Part shown: positions 23,912 through 32,956 of the stretch, piece after piece
Layout: every line of letters begins with the position of its first letter
Position numbering within the stretch: the first letter of the stretch is position 1
Assembly: GCA_963743575.1 (NCBI GenBank)
Contig: CAVUQC010000002.1
Location: 124,001 to 188,000 of the forward strand
DNA: 64,000 bases
From: DASUPK01 sp963743575
GTDB taxonomy: Bacteria; Actinomycetota; Thermoleophilia; Solirubrobacterales; 70-9
Direction of reading: 5' to 3'
Made by a program: the position numbers and the translations under genes
The notes under the pieces: model-generated
Databases searched by the model: none
Seen by the model: the letters and a program-made list of their open reading frames with translations, nothing else
Told to the model about the DNA's origin: nothing

Positions 23912-24961
23912 CTAGGGCTTGACCACCTGGACGTTGTCGATGTCGACCGTGCACCCGGTGGGACAGCGGTAATCCGGGTTCTCGTAGATACCCGCGCGGA
24001 GGTGGTCGGGGATCGACTTGCCCACGGGCCAGGGGCTTGGTTCGTCGCTGTAGGTGCCGCCGGGCACTCGTGCCTCCTCGGCGAGAAGGGTCGGCACGTG
24101 GAATGTGGGACTGGCCTCGTGGGCGTCCTGGAAGTCGCCATCTCCGTTGAGATCGGCGTAGACCTTGACGCTGCCCACGTTCGGATCCTGGGAATAGGTG
24201 ACATCGAACGCGAACCTGGTCCAGGTGTATTGGCGAGCGGGCATGTGCCAGAGGTCCTGCCCCGAGTGCACCAGCACCCAGTTGCCGTCGCGCACCTCCA
24301 TGTCGAGTATCGGGCCGCCTCCATGCTGGTTGTCGTAGGGCTCTGTCTGCTTCATCTGCATCACGACGCGCCAGTCCGACCCAGACGGGTCGACTCCTTG
24401 GCCCAATCGAATTGAGATGTATGTCACCCGCCGCACTCCCTCGTGGTAGAAGACCGTTGGCCCGGGACCGGGGCCGCGGCCTGCATCCCGTGTTTCGGTC
24501 CAGTTGAAGCCGAGCTCGCAACGCTCCCCGTCGACGTTGTCCCCATCCACCACCGTTATCTGCCTGTAGCTGTCGGGCGACGGCTGAGGGAGTCCGAGGC
24601 CCGTGGGGTGTGGATCGCCGTCGGAACCGCTTTTGACCGGTGATGGCCAGCGGACGCCAGAAAGATCCGGCGAGGCATTGTTGAGGTCGCAATCGAGAGC
24701 CTCATTCCAGTGGTTCCAGAAATCGATGCTTGCGGACGAGGCTGTATCCGAGGCGACAAGGGTGCAAGACGAGGGAAGCGTCATGCCAATCGTCGATCCC
24801 CGCTGGGAAAGCGGACAGTCCGCTGAGTTCCGGGCCACGGTATCGCCGGTCGTTGCGGTCGCAGAGGCGTTTCCGGCACGGGTCTTCGTGCCCATACAGC
24901 CCGAGAATCCCAGGGCGGCGGCAAGTACAACAAGGACCGTGGGAACCGGAAGTCGAATCAT
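23912..24961 (-). CDS. Lipoprotein of the heparin-lyase-I-like family, paralogue B2
   Basis: A 349-residue lipoprotein. Its signal peptide ends in LGFSGC, where the Cys would be lipidated. The domain has GERCELGFNWTETRD, TVFYHEGVRRVTYISIRLG, SDWRVVMQMKQTEPYDNQHGG and VKVYADLNGDGDFQD, ending with GCTVDIDNVQVVKP. It is the intact relative of B1 and shows the family pattern (ER-x-ELG, then W-x-x-x-x-Q-x-K) most clearly. The likely site is the outer face of the membrane, acting on or binding an acidic glycan. ATG 24961 has TAAGGT six bases upstream on this strand, a leaderless-type promoter. Confidence 0.75.
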   Translation of the reverse strand: MIRLPVPTVLVVLAAALGFSGCMGTKTRAGNASATATTGDTVARNSADCPLSQRGSTIGMTLPSSCTLVASDTASSASIDFWNHWNEALDCDLNNASPDLSGVRWPSPVKSGSDGDPHPTGLGLPQPSPDSYRQITVVDGDNVDGERCELGFNWTETRDAGRGPGPGPTVFYHEGVRRVTYISIRLGQGVDPSGSDWRVVMQMKQTEPYDNQHGGGPILDMEVRDGNWVLVHSGQDLWHMPARQYTWTRFAFDVTYSQDPNVGSVKVYADLNGDGDFQDAHEASPTFHVPTLLAEEARVPGGTYSDEPSPWPVGKSIPDHLRAGIYENPDYRCPTGCTVDIDNVQVVKP

Positions 24962-25020
24962 CGGACGACCTTAGGGTGTGCCGCTAAATCTCTCCAATGG
25001 GTCTGCTTCAATGTCGGCCC

Positions 25021-25224
25021 ATGCCCAAGATGAAGACCCACTCCGGCGCGAAGAAGCGCTTCCGCAAGACGGCCAAGGGCAAGCTGCGCGGCAGGCGCGC
25101 CTACTCGAGCCACATCCTCGAGAAGAAGTCGCCCGCTCGTAAGCGGCGCTTCGGACGGCCCTCGGAGATCTCCGAGGCGGATCGGAAGCGGGTTAACAAG
25201 CTGCTCGTGAAGGGCGGTCGCTGA
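25021..25224 (+). CDS. rpmI: Ribosomal protein bL35
   Basis: A 67-residue basic protein of the 50S subunit. The signature MPKMKTHSGAKKRFRKTAKG is at the very start, so ATG 25021 is chosen over the longer open frame from 24997. The stop overlaps the rplT start (TGATG), so the two are translationally coupled. Confidence 0.97.
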   Translation: MPKMKTHSGAKKRFRKTAKGKLRGRRAYSSHILEKKSPARKRRFGRPSEISEADRKRVNKLLVKGGR

Positions 25225-25583
25225 TGCCGCGCTCCACCAACGCCGTCGCGCGCAAGCGACGCAAGAAGAAGGTCCTCGGCCGCGCCAAGGGCTACTTCGG
25301 GCGCAAGCACTCGAGCTACCGGTTCGCGAACGAGCAGGTGATGCGCTCGGACGCCTACGCGTACCGCGACCGGCGGGCCCGCAAGCGCGATTTCCGGCGC
25401 CTGTGGATCACCAGGATCAACGCCGCCGCACGCCAGGAGGGCATGAGCTACTCGCAGCTGATGAACGGCCTGAAGAGGGCCGAGGTGGACGTGAACCGCA
25501 AGATGCTCGCCGACATCGCCGTCAACGACCCCGATGGCTTTCGCCGATTTGTGGAACTCGCCCGGGAGGCTGCCGCCACCTAG
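25224..25583 (+). CDS. rplT: Ribosomal protein bL20
   Basis: A 119-residue early-assembly 50S protein. It is recognised by ARKRRKKKVLGRAKGYFGRK, SSYRFANEQVMRS, RRARKRDFRRLWITRINAA and DPDGFRRFVE near the end. In many bacteria bL20 represses the infC-rpmI-rplT operon by binding its leader RNA. Here infC is separated from rpmI-rplT, so any such control must act differently. A strong terminator follows 27 bases downstream. Confidence 0.97.
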   Translation: MPRSTNAVARKRRKKKVLGRAKGYFGRKHSSYRFANEQVMRSDAYAYRDRRARKRDFRRLWITRINAAARQEGMSYSQLMNGLKRAEVDVNRKMLADIAVNDPDGFRRFVELAREAAAT

Positions 25584-25610
25584 CTCACGGCAGCCAGAGC
25601 AAGATTCCCC

Positions 25611-25641
25611 GGGCGGTCCGCGAGGCGGAGCCGCCCTTTTT
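25611..25641 (+). terminator. Rho-independent terminator after rplT
   Basis: GGGCGGTCCGC pairs with GCGGAGCCGCCC (one bulge) and is followed directly by TTTTT. This is the best intrinsic terminator in the window. Confidence 0.88.
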
Positions 25642-25672
25642 CGTTTCCGGCCTCATAACCAACACCTGCACA

Positions 25673-26380
25673 GTGATCACAAGCCCACAGAACGAGAAGC
25701 TCAAGCTGATTCGCCGGCTCGGCCGGCGCCGGACGCGCGAGCGCGAGGGGCTCTTCATCACGGAGGGCGAGGATTTGCTGGCGGCGGCGCGCGATGCGGG
25801 CGCCGAGCCCGTTGAGCTGCTGACCGCGGCGGGGGAGGCCCTCGGCGGCACCGAGGTGGAACCCGCCCTGCTCGATCAGGTCTCGAGGCTCGGCTCGGGC
25901 ACGCGGGCGATCGGCGTGTGGCGGGAAGCCTGGGCAGACGAGCCGACGGCGCCCTGCGTCTACCTCCAGGGCGTCTCGGACCCCGGGAACGTCGGGACCG
26001 TGGTCCGGACCGCCAACGCTCTGATCGGTGGGTCCCTGGTCCTGGGTCCCGACTGCGCCGATCCGTACGGGGCGCATGCGGTCCGCGCGAGCATGGGCGC
26101 AGTCTTCGCGGAGCCGCTGATGCGCGGTGGGATCGAGACGACCCCGAAGCCCCGCGTCGCGCTCGTGGCGCACGGAGGCGAGCCGCTCGAGGCCCTCGAT
26201 GGGGCGGCGACGCTCTGCCTGGGCGCCGAGCGGGCGGGCCTCCCGCCGGAGGTCATCGAGCAGTGCGATGTGCGGGTGACTATTCCCGTGCGTGAGAGCG
26301 CGGAATCACTGAACGTCGCGGCGGCGGCTGCCATCGGGCTACAGCGGATAGCGTCCGGCTCTGGAGAAGGCCATGGTTGA
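25673..26380 (+). CDS. TrmH/SpoU-family RNA 2'-O-methyltransferase
   Basis: A 235-residue SPOUT enzyme that methylates a ribose in rRNA or tRNA. An N-terminal substrate-binding region (SPQNEKLKLIRRLGRRRTRE) precedes the knot domain with the three family motifs: DPGNVGTVVRTANAL, LCLGAERAGLP and IPVRESAESLNVAAAAAI. Linkage to rplT and pheS is common in actinobacteria. The start is GTG 25673. It overlaps pheS by eight bases, so it belongs to the pheST transcript. Confidence 0.9.
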   Translation: MITSPQNEKLKLIRRLGRRRTREREGLFITEGEDLLAAARDAGAEPVELLTAAGEALGGTEVEPALLDQVSRLGSGTRAIGVWREAWADEPTAPCVYLQGVSDPGNVGTVVRTANALIGGSLVLGPDCADPYGAHAVRASMGAVFAEPLMRGGIETTPKPRVALVAHGGEPLEALDGAATLCLGAERAGLPPEVIEQCDVRVTIPVRESAESLNVAAAAAIGLQRIASGSGEGHG

Positions 26381-27491
26381 TCGAATCGAGGAGATCCGGA
26401 AGGAGGCGGCCGACGCGATCGGCGCCGCCTCGACCACCGCCGAGCTCGAGGGCCTCCGGGTCCGTCATCTGGGGCGCAAGGCTGAGCTCACCCAGATCCT
26501 GCGTGGCATCTCTGACCTGCCGCCGGATCAGCGAGGCCCCGTCGGCAAGTCGGGAAACGAGACCCGTCGCGAGCTCGAATCGCTGCTCGACTCGAGGAGC
26601 GCTGAACTCGACGCGAGCGAGCTGGGAACCCAGCTGGCGGAGGACGCCATCGACGTCACCCTGCCGGGCGCTCCGCCGCTCCCCGTGGGCGCTCAGAACC
26701 CGCTCATCCGAACCCAGCGCGAGATCGAGGACATCTTCGTCGGGCTCGGCTACCGGGTGATGGAGGGGCCCGAGGTGGAGCTCGACTACTACAACTTCAC
26801 GGCCCTCAACCACCCTCCTGGTCACCCGGCCCGGATGGCCCAGGACACCTTCTACGTGGACCCCGCGACGCTCCGGGACGATCTCCGCATCCCATCGAAC
26901 GGCGATGAGCTGCCACCGGGCCCCGAGGACGTGGTGCTCCGCACGCACACCTCGCCGATGCAGGTGCGCTCTATGGAGTCACAGCCGCCGCCCATCTTCA
27001 TCGTGGTCCCGGGGCGCTGCTACCGCTCGGATCCCTTCGACGCGACCCACAGCCCGATCTTCCATCAGGTCGAGGGGCTTGCCGTGGGCCCCGACATCAC
27101 CCTGGCCGACCTGAAGGGCACGCTCGACGAGTTCGCCCGAGCGATCTTCGGGCCCGAGCGCGAGACCCGCTTCCGGCCCGGCTTCTTCCCCTTCACGGAG
27201 CCCAGCGTCGAGGTCGACGTCTCCTGCTTCCGCTGTGGCGGCAGCGGCGAGCTGCCGGACGGCTCGCGGGATCCGCTCTGCAAGGGCATCGGCTGGATCG
27301 AGATCCTCGGGGCCGGGATGGTCGATCCGAACGTCTTCGGCTTCGTGCAAGACGCCGGCTATGACCCCGAGGAGATCCAGGGCTTCGCCTTCGGCATGGG
27401 GATCGAGCGGATCGCGATGCTCAAGTACGGAGTCCCGGATCTGCGCAAGTTCTTCGAGAACGATGTCCGCGTCCTGGAGCAGTTCCGATGA
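26373..27491 (+). CDS. pheS: Phenylalanyl-tRNA synthetase, alpha subunit
   Basis: The catalytic subunit of the (alpha-beta)2 enzyme that charges tRNA-Phe. 372 residues. The N-terminal coiled coil (residues about 1-90) binds tRNA. The class II core contains HPARMAQDTFYVD, LRTHTSPMQVRSM, a motif 2 region CYRSDPFDATHSPIFHQVEG and a motif 3 region GFAFGMGIERIAMLKYG. It overlaps pheT by four bases (ATGA), as is usual. Confidence 0.97.
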   Translation: MVDRIEEIRKEAADAIGAASTTAELEGLRVRHLGRKAELTQILRGISDLPPDQRGPVGKSGNETRRELESLLDSRSAELDASELGTQLAEDAIDVTLPGAPPLPVGAQNPLIRTQREIEDIFVGLGYRVMEGPEVELDYYNFTALNHPPGHPARMAQDTFYVDPATLRDDLRIPSNGDELPPGPEDVVLRTHTSPMQVRSMESQPPPIFIVVPGRCYRSDPFDATHSPIFHQVEGLAVGPDITLADLKGTLDEFARAIFGPERETRFRPGFFPFTEPSVEVDVSCFRCGGSGELPDGSRDPLCKGIGWIEILGAGMVDPNVFGFVQDAGYDPEEIQGFAFGMGIERIAMLKYGVPDLRKFFENDVRVLEQFR

Positions 27492-29947
27492 GGGCGCCCG
27501 ACTCCTGGCTGCGCTCCTACTGCGATCCGAAGCTCACGGTCGGGGAGCTGGCTGACGAGCTCGCCATGCACTCGATCGAGGTCGAGCGGATCACGCACGT
27601 CGGAGCTCCCTCGCCTGAGTCCTTCGTCGTGGGCAAGGTGCTCTCGGTCGAAAAGCATCCCGATGCCGACAAACTCAGCGTCTGTGAGGTGGATGCGGGT
27701 GACGGCGAGCGGACGATCGTCTGCGGCGCCCCCAACGTGGCAGCCGGCCAGACGGTGCCAGTCGCCCTGCCCGGCGCAGTGATGCCGGACGGCACCAAGC
27801 TCGGCAAGGCGAAGCTGCGCGGCATCGAATCGGACGGCATGATCCTCTCCGAGGCGGAGCTCGAGATCGGCGATGACGGGGACGGCATCGCCGTGCTGGA
27901 GAACGGTTGGTCCCCCGGGACTCCGCTCGGCGAGGTGATCCCGGTCTCCGAGCCCGTGATCGAGCTGGAACCGACCTCCAACCGGGTCGACTGCTTCGGC
28001 ATCTACGGCGTGGCCCGCGAGGTGCACGCGATCACCGGCGAGTCACTGACCCCGGCGCCCTGGGAGGCGGATGCGGAGGCGACCGGCGAGGGCACCGTGA
28101 CCGATTACGCCTCGGTTTCGGTCGAAGTACCGGAGCTCTGTCCCAGGTTCACGGCGCGTGTCTTCATCGACGTCGCGATCGGACCGTCGCCGCTGTGGCT
28201 CAAGGCGCGCCTGATCGGCGCCGGCATGAGGCCGATCAACAACGTCGTTGACATCACCAACTACGTGATGCTGATGACGGCGCAACCGCTGCACGCATTC
28301 GACCTCGACAAGGTCCCTGACGGCGCTCTGACCGTTCGCACGGCGAAGCAGGGAGAGAAGATGACCACGCTCGACGACGTCGAGCGCACCTTCGACGAGG
28401 ACGCGGTGCTGGTCTGCGATCGCAACGGGCCCTCAGGGATCGCGGGGATCATGGGCGGCCAGGCATCCGAGGTCTCGGAGACGACCACCCGGGTGCTGCT
28501 CGAGGTCGCGACCTGGAACGGCGTCAACATCCTGCGCACCTCGCGCAAGCTCGGGCTTCGCACCGACGCCTCCAACCGCTTCGAGAAGCAGCTTCACCCC
28601 GAGCTCGCGGTGCGCGGCCAGCGGATCGCCTCGCAGCTGATGGTTGAGCTCTGCGGCGCGAAGCTGGTGCCCGGGACGATCGATCAGGCCGCCGGCGTCC
28701 CCGAGCCGCACCGGATGCGCCTGCGCCACGAGCGAGTGTCGCGGCTCCTCGGCATGGAGATCTCGCCCGAGCTATGCGCCGAGTACCTGGAGCGCCTCGA
28801 ATTCGAGGTGGATCGCGACGGGGACGACCTGGAGGCGACCGTGCCCTTTCATCGCCACTACGACGTCACGCGCGAGGTCGACCTGGTCGAGGAGGTCGGC
28901 CGGATTCACGGCTACGCGAAGAATCTCCCGGCAACGTTGCCGTCGAGGGGCGGACAGGCGGGACGGCTGACGCGCGAACAGCGTCTGCGCCGCAGGGCCG
29001 AGGACACGATGCGAGACCTGGGCTTCGACGCCGTCGTCGACCTCAGCCTCACCGACCCGGGGATGCCGGGCCGGCTTCGGATCCCGGACCGAGACGTCAG
29101 GTCCGAGCCGATCCGCGTCTCCAACCCGCTTTCGGCGGAGCACTCGGTGGAGCGGACCGCGGTGGTCGGCTCGCTGCTCGACGCGGCGAGCTACAACCGT
29201 GCCCACGGCGCGGAGCGCGTCGCGCTGTTCGAGTCGGGGCGTGCCTACCTGCGTGAGGCCGGCTCGCCGCATGAGGGCGTGCTTGCCGGCAAATTCGTGG
29301 GCGACCGGCCGGCGCCGGCCTACGAGCCGTGGCGGATCGCGTCGATCGCGGCCGGGCCTCTGCGTCCCGGCTCCTGGCGCGGCGATGTCGTGGACGCGGA
29401 CTTCTACTCGGTCAAGGCCGTGCTGGAGGACCTCGCGCGACAGCTCGGCGCATCAATCGAGGTGGTTCCCGGCGAGGAGCCCTTCCTGCACCCGGGCCGC
29501 TGCGCCCGTGTTCTGGTCGAGGGGGAGGACGCGGGCTGGATCGGCGAGCTTCATCCGCTCGTCTGCCGCGAATGGGATTTGGAGTCTGCCTCGGGATTCG
29601 AGGTCGACCTGGCTCCGCTGATCGCTGCCTCGCCGGTGGGCGACGAGTCCTACGAGGACGTGATCACCTATCCGGCCGTCAACCAGGACGTGGCGGTGGT
29701 CGTCGACGAATCCGTCCCGGCAGCCGAGGTCCGCACGGCCGTGCTCGAGGGCGGGGGCGGGCTGCTGCGGTCTGCCGAGGTATTCGATCTCTACCGCGGC
29801 GACCAGATCGGCGAGGGGCGCAAGAGCCTCGCTCTGCGGCTCACCTTCAGGGCCGCCGATCGAACGCTGACCGACGAGGAGGTCGCGGAGCTCAGAGGGG
29901 CCATCGAGACCGCGGTCGAGAAGCTCGGGGGGTCGCTCCGTGAATAG
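27488..29947 (+). CDS. pheT: Phenylalanyl-tRNA synthetase, beta subunit
   Basis: 819 residues with the normal domain order. There is an EMAP-like tRNA-binding domain (about 40-150; VVGKVLSVEKHPDADKLSVC), a B3/B4 editing domain (about 200-370; RPINNVVDITNYVM and GIMGGQASEV), and B5. A catalytic-like core follows (LRTDASNRFEK precedes it), and a C-terminal anticodon-binding FDX-ACB domain ends in RKSLALRLTFRAADRTLTD. Editing removes mischarged Tyr. It overlaps argC by eight bases, so translation machinery and arginine genes are probably co-transcribed. Confidence 0.97.
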   Translation: MRAPDSWLRSYCDPKLTVGELADELAMHSIEVERITHVGAPSPESFVVGKVLSVEKHPDADKLSVCEVDAGDGERTIVCGAPNVAAGQTVPVALPGAVMPDGTKLGKAKLRGIESDGMILSEAELEIGDDGDGIAVLENGWSPGTPLGEVIPVSEPVIELEPTSNRVDCFGIYGVAREVHAITGESLTPAPWEADAEATGEGTVTDYASVSVEVPELCPRFTARVFIDVAIGPSPLWLKARLIGAGMRPINNVVDITNYVMLMTAQPLHAFDLDKVPDGALTVRTAKQGEKMTTLDDVERTFDEDAVLVCDRNGPSGIAGIMGGQASEVSETTTRVLLEVATWNGVNILRTSRKLGLRTDASNRFEKQLHPELAVRGQRIASQLMVELCGAKLVPGTIDQAAGVPEPHRMRLRHERVSRLLGMEISPELCAEYLERLEFEVDRDGDDLEATVPFHRHYDVTREVDLVEEVGRIHGYAKNLPATLPSRGGQAGRLTREQRLRRRAEDTMRDLGFDAVVDLSLTDPGMPGRLRIPDRDVRSEPIRVSNPLSAEHSVERTAVVGSLLDAASYNRAHGAERVALFESGRAYLREAGSPHEGVLAGKFVGDRPAPAYEPWRIASIAAGPLRPGSWRGDVVDADFYSVKAVLEDLARQLGASIEVVPGEEPFLHPGRCARVLVEGEDAGWIGELHPLVCREWDLESASGFEVDLAPLIAASPVGDESYEDVITYPAVNQDVAVVVDESVPAAEVRTAVLEGGGGLLRSAEVFDLYRGDQIGEGRKSLALRLTFRAADRTLTDEEVAELRGAIETAVEKLGGSLRE

Positions 29948-30944
29948 GGTCCTGGTGGCGGGAGCGTCCGGGTACGCGGGGGCGCTGGCGGCGGAGCTCG
30001 TTCGGAGGCATCCGAGCCTGGAGCTCGCGCGCGTCACCGCGCGGACCGACGCGGGCAGGAAGTTGAGCGAGCTCCACCCGCAGTACGGCGTCGATCTGGT
30101 CCTCGAGGAGCCCGCGGCGGAGGACGGAGGTGACGTCGACGCCGCGATCGTTGCGTATCCGCACGGCGCCGCGGCCCCGGTCGTCTCCTCGCTTCGCGAG
30201 CGGGGCACGAAGATCGTCGATCTCTCAGCCGACTTCAGGCTCCACGACCTCGACACCTACGGGCACTGGTACGGAGAGCACGGCGCTCCCGAGCTGCTGG
30301 GCGAGGCGGTCTACGGTCTCACCGAGCTGCACCGCGGTCAGATCGCCGGCGCGGACCTGGTCGCGAACCCCGGCTGCTACCCGACCGCCAGCATCCTCGC
30401 CCTCGCGCCGCTCGCCGCCGAGGGGCTGGTCGAGGACGTCGTCATTGACGCCAAGTCCGGCGTCTCCGGGGCCGGGCGCGCCGCCGAGCAGGAGATGGCC
30501 GTCGTCAAGGAGACCGACGACGCCAGGCCCTACAAGGTCACCGGGCATCGGCACACCCCGGAGATCTCCCAGGAGCTCGCCGAGCTGGCGGGAGGCAACG
30601 GCTCGTCTGGCGGGTTCGCCGGACTCACCTTCGTCCCGCACCTGCTGCCCTTCGACCAGGGAGAGCTGGTCAGTTGCTATGTGCGGACCTCAGAGCCCGT
30701 CGACGCCGCCCGGATGCTCTCGCTCTACGAAGAGCGCTACGGCGGCGAGCCCTTCATCGAGGTCACCTCTGAGCCACCGGGCGTGAGCGGCGTCCGCGGA
30801 ACCAACCTATGCCGCATCCATCTGGCGCTCAACGAGGCCTCGGGGCGGGTGCTCGCCTTCGCCTCGATCGACAACCTCTGGAAGGGAGCCGCCTCGCAGG
30901 CGATCCAGAACCTCAATCTCATGCTGGGCCTTCCCGGAAGGTGA
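29940..30944 (+). CDS. argC: N-acetyl-gamma-glutamyl-phosphate reductase
   Basis: The third step of arginine synthesis: NADPH-dependent reduction of N-acetylglutamyl phosphate. 334 residues. The nucleotide-binding motif VAGASGYAGALAAELVRRHP is at the N-terminus. The active-site Cys lies in NPGCYPTASILAL and the catalytic His in a later FVPHLLPFDQGE segment. The start is GTG 29940 inside the end of pheT. It heads argC-argJ-argB-argD. Confidence 0.97.
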   Translation: MNRVLVAGASGYAGALAAELVRRHPSLELARVTARTDAGRKLSELHPQYGVDLVLEEPAAEDGGDVDAAIVAYPHGAAAPVVSSLRERGTKIVDLSADFRLHDLDTYGHWYGEHGAPELLGEAVYGLTELHRGQIAGADLVANPGCYPTASILALAPLAAEGLVEDVVIDAKSGVSGAGRAAEQEMAVVKETDDARPYKVTGHRHTPEISQELAELAGGNGSSGGFAGLTFVPHLLPFDQGELVSCYVRTSEPVDAARMLSLYEERYGGEPFIEVTSEPPGVSGVRGTNLCRIHLALNEASGRVLAFASIDNLWKGAASQAIQNLNLMLGLPGR

Positions 30945-30953
30945 GGGGATCTC

Positions 30954-32120
30954 GTGAGCTCGGCGACCCAGACCTTCTTCCGCTCGCGCTGGGTGACGCC
31001 GCCGCCGGAGTTCGAGCAGCTCGATCCTGCCGAGCTCGCTCCCGGTTTCCGGGCGGCGGGGGTTGCCTGCGGCCTCAAGGGGGGCGGCGCCACCGACGTC
31101 GGAGTGCTGGCCTGCGAGGCCGACGAGGTGGTCTCCGCGCTGGCGCTGACGCGGAACGCCGCCGCGGCCGCCCCCGTCCGGGTCTGCCGCCAGGAGTGCG
31201 ATCCCGGCGCCCTGCGCGCCGTCGCTGTCAACTCCGGCAATGCCAACGCCGCCACCGGCGATCAGGGATACCGGGACGCGCTGACCATGCGCGACGCCGC
31301 GGCCGAGGCGCTCAACATCGCTCCCGCATCAGTGGCGGTCGCGGAGACGGGCACGATCGGGGTGCCTCTCGATATTCAGGCCGTCGCGGCCGGCGTCCGC
31401 GAGGCGGTCCAGGGACTGTCCCCGACGGGCGGCGCAGACTTCTCCCAGGCGATCATGACCACGGACAAGGGCCCGAAGAGTTGCTCGATCCGGGCGGGCG
31501 AGGTCACAGTCTCCGCCCAGGCGAAGGGCGCCGGGATGATCGAGCCTGGCTTCGCGACCATGCTCTGCTTCGTGCAAACGAACGCCGTGGTCAAGGAGCC
31601 TGACAGCGTTCTGCGCTCTGCCCTCGCCGATTCGATGGAGCGGATCACCGTCGACGGTCAGATGAGCACCAACGACACGGTGCTGCTCCAGGCGACGGGC
31701 GCCGCCGGCGCCGTGCTTCCGCAGGGGCTGCTCGAGGCAGTCCTGCTGCAGCTCGCCCTCGAGATCGTGGCGGACGGCGAGGGCGCCACGCGGGTGGGGC
31801 GCGCCGAGGTCACCGGAGCCAAGGACGGCGACGAGGCCGAGCGGGTCGCTCGCGCGATCGCGAACTCGCCGCTGGTAAAGACCGCGCTCTTCGGCAGGGA
31901 CTCCAACTGGGGCCGGATCGCACAGGCCGCAGGGATGGCCCTCGCGGGCAAGGAGGTCGAGGAGCTCGGGCCCGACCGGATCCAGGCCGGGGACCTCGCG
32001 GCCGACCTGCCCGAGGCCGAGCTCTCGATCAACCTCGGCCGCGGCAAGGCGGATGCCCACGTCTACTTCAGTGACCTGACTCACGACTACATCCGGATCA
32101 ATGCGGAGTACACGACATGA
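30954..32120 (+). CDS. argJ: Bifunctional ornithine acetyltransferase / N-acetylglutamate synthase
   Basis: ArgJ transfers acetyl from N-acetylornithine to glutamate, recycling the acetyl group. 388 residues. It is self-cleaving: the nucleophile Thr is expected in GAGMIEPGFATMLCF, preceded by KGAGMIEP. Other family blocks are VNSGNANAATGDQGYRDA, ETGTIGVPLDI and FGRDSNWGRIAQAAGMA. It overlaps argB by four bases. Whether it also makes N-acetylglutamate from acetyl-CoA cannot be read from sequence. Confidence 0.96.
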   Translation: MSSATQTFFRSRWVTPPPEFEQLDPAELAPGFRAAGVACGLKGGGATDVGVLACEADEVVSALALTRNAAAAAPVRVCRQECDPGALRAVAVNSGNANAATGDQGYRDALTMRDAAAEALNIAPASVAVAETGTIGVPLDIQAVAAGVREAVQGLSPTGGADFSQAIMTTDKGPKSCSIRAGEVTVSAQAKGAGMIEPGFATMLCFVQTNAVVKEPDSVLRSALADSMERITVDGQMSTNDTVLLQATGAAGAVLPQGLLEAVLLQLALEIVADGEGATRVGRAEVTGAKDGDEAERVARAIANSPLVKTALFGRDSNWGRIAQAAGMALAGKEVEELGPDRIQAGDLAADLPEAELSINLGRGKADAHVYFSDLTHDYIRINAEYTT

Positions 32121-32956
32121 GCAGCTCGGTCGAGACACTCCTCGAGGCGCTCCCCTACATCAGGGAGTTCCACGGGCGCACGATCGTCATCAAATACGGC
32201 GGGGCGGCGATGCGCGACGAGGAGCTCCGCGAGGCGTTCGCGCGGGACGTCGTCCTTCTCAAGTACGTCGGGATGAACCCGATCATCGTGCACGGCGGCG
32301 GCCCGGAGATCACGCATTACATGGAGAAGATGGGGATGGAGGTGAAGTTCGTCGAGGGCCTGCGCGTCTCCGACGCCGAGACCGTGGAGGTCGCGAAGAT
32401 GGTTCTGCTCGGCAAGATCAACTCGGACATCCTCACCCGGCTCAACCGCCATGGTCAGCCGGCCGTCGGACTCGGGGGTGAGGACGGTGCGCTCTTCGAG
32501 GTCCGGCCCGTGGGGCAGACCGCGGATGTCGGCTTCGTCGGTGAGATCACCAACGTCAACGTCGACGTGATCGAGCACATCGCCGAGGACTACATCCCCG
32601 TGATCGCCTCCGTCGGGACCGACCGCGAGGGCGCCTCATACAACGTCAACGCCGATGAGGCGGCGGGCAAGGTCGCCGCGGCGATGCCGGCTCACAAGGC
32701 GATCTTCCTGACGGACGTGGACGGCTGGCTCCGCGATCCGGAGGATCCGGAATCCCGCATCTCACAGGCGACCGCAGACGAGGTCAGGTCGGGGCTCGAC
32801 GGGATCGAGGGCGGGATGCGCCCGAAGCTGCAGGCCTGCGTGGATGCGATCGCGGGCGGGGTGGAGGCGACGCACATCGTCGACGGCCGCCGCCCGCACA
32901 CCCTGCTGCTCGAGCTGTTCACGGACGCGGGCATCGGCACCAAGATCACGGCATGA
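32117..32956 (+). CDS. argB: Acetylglutamate kinase
   Basis: Phosphorylates N-acetylglutamate. 279 residues of the amino-acid kinase fold. Motifs are VIKYGGAAMRDEELREAFA, NPIIVHGGGPEI, VGLGGEDGALFEV and YNVNADEAAGKVAAAM, then DVDGWLRDP. The N-terminus lacks the extra helix found in arginine-inhibited kinases in its full form, so feedback inhibition is uncertain. It overlaps both neighbours by four bases. Confidence 0.97.
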   Translation: MSSSVETLLEALPYIREFHGRTIVIKYGGAAMRDEELREAFARDVVLLKYVGMNPIIVHGGGPEITHYMEKMGMEVKFVEGLRVSDAETVEVAKMVLLGKINSDILTRLNRHGQPAVGLGGEDGALFEVRPVGQTADVGFVGEITNVNVDVIEHIAEDYIPVIASVGTDREGASYNVNADEAAGKVAAAMPAHKAIFLTDVDGWLRDPEDPESRISQATADEVRSGLDGIEGGMRPKLQACVDAIAGGVEATHIVDGRRPHTLLLELFTDAGIGTKITA

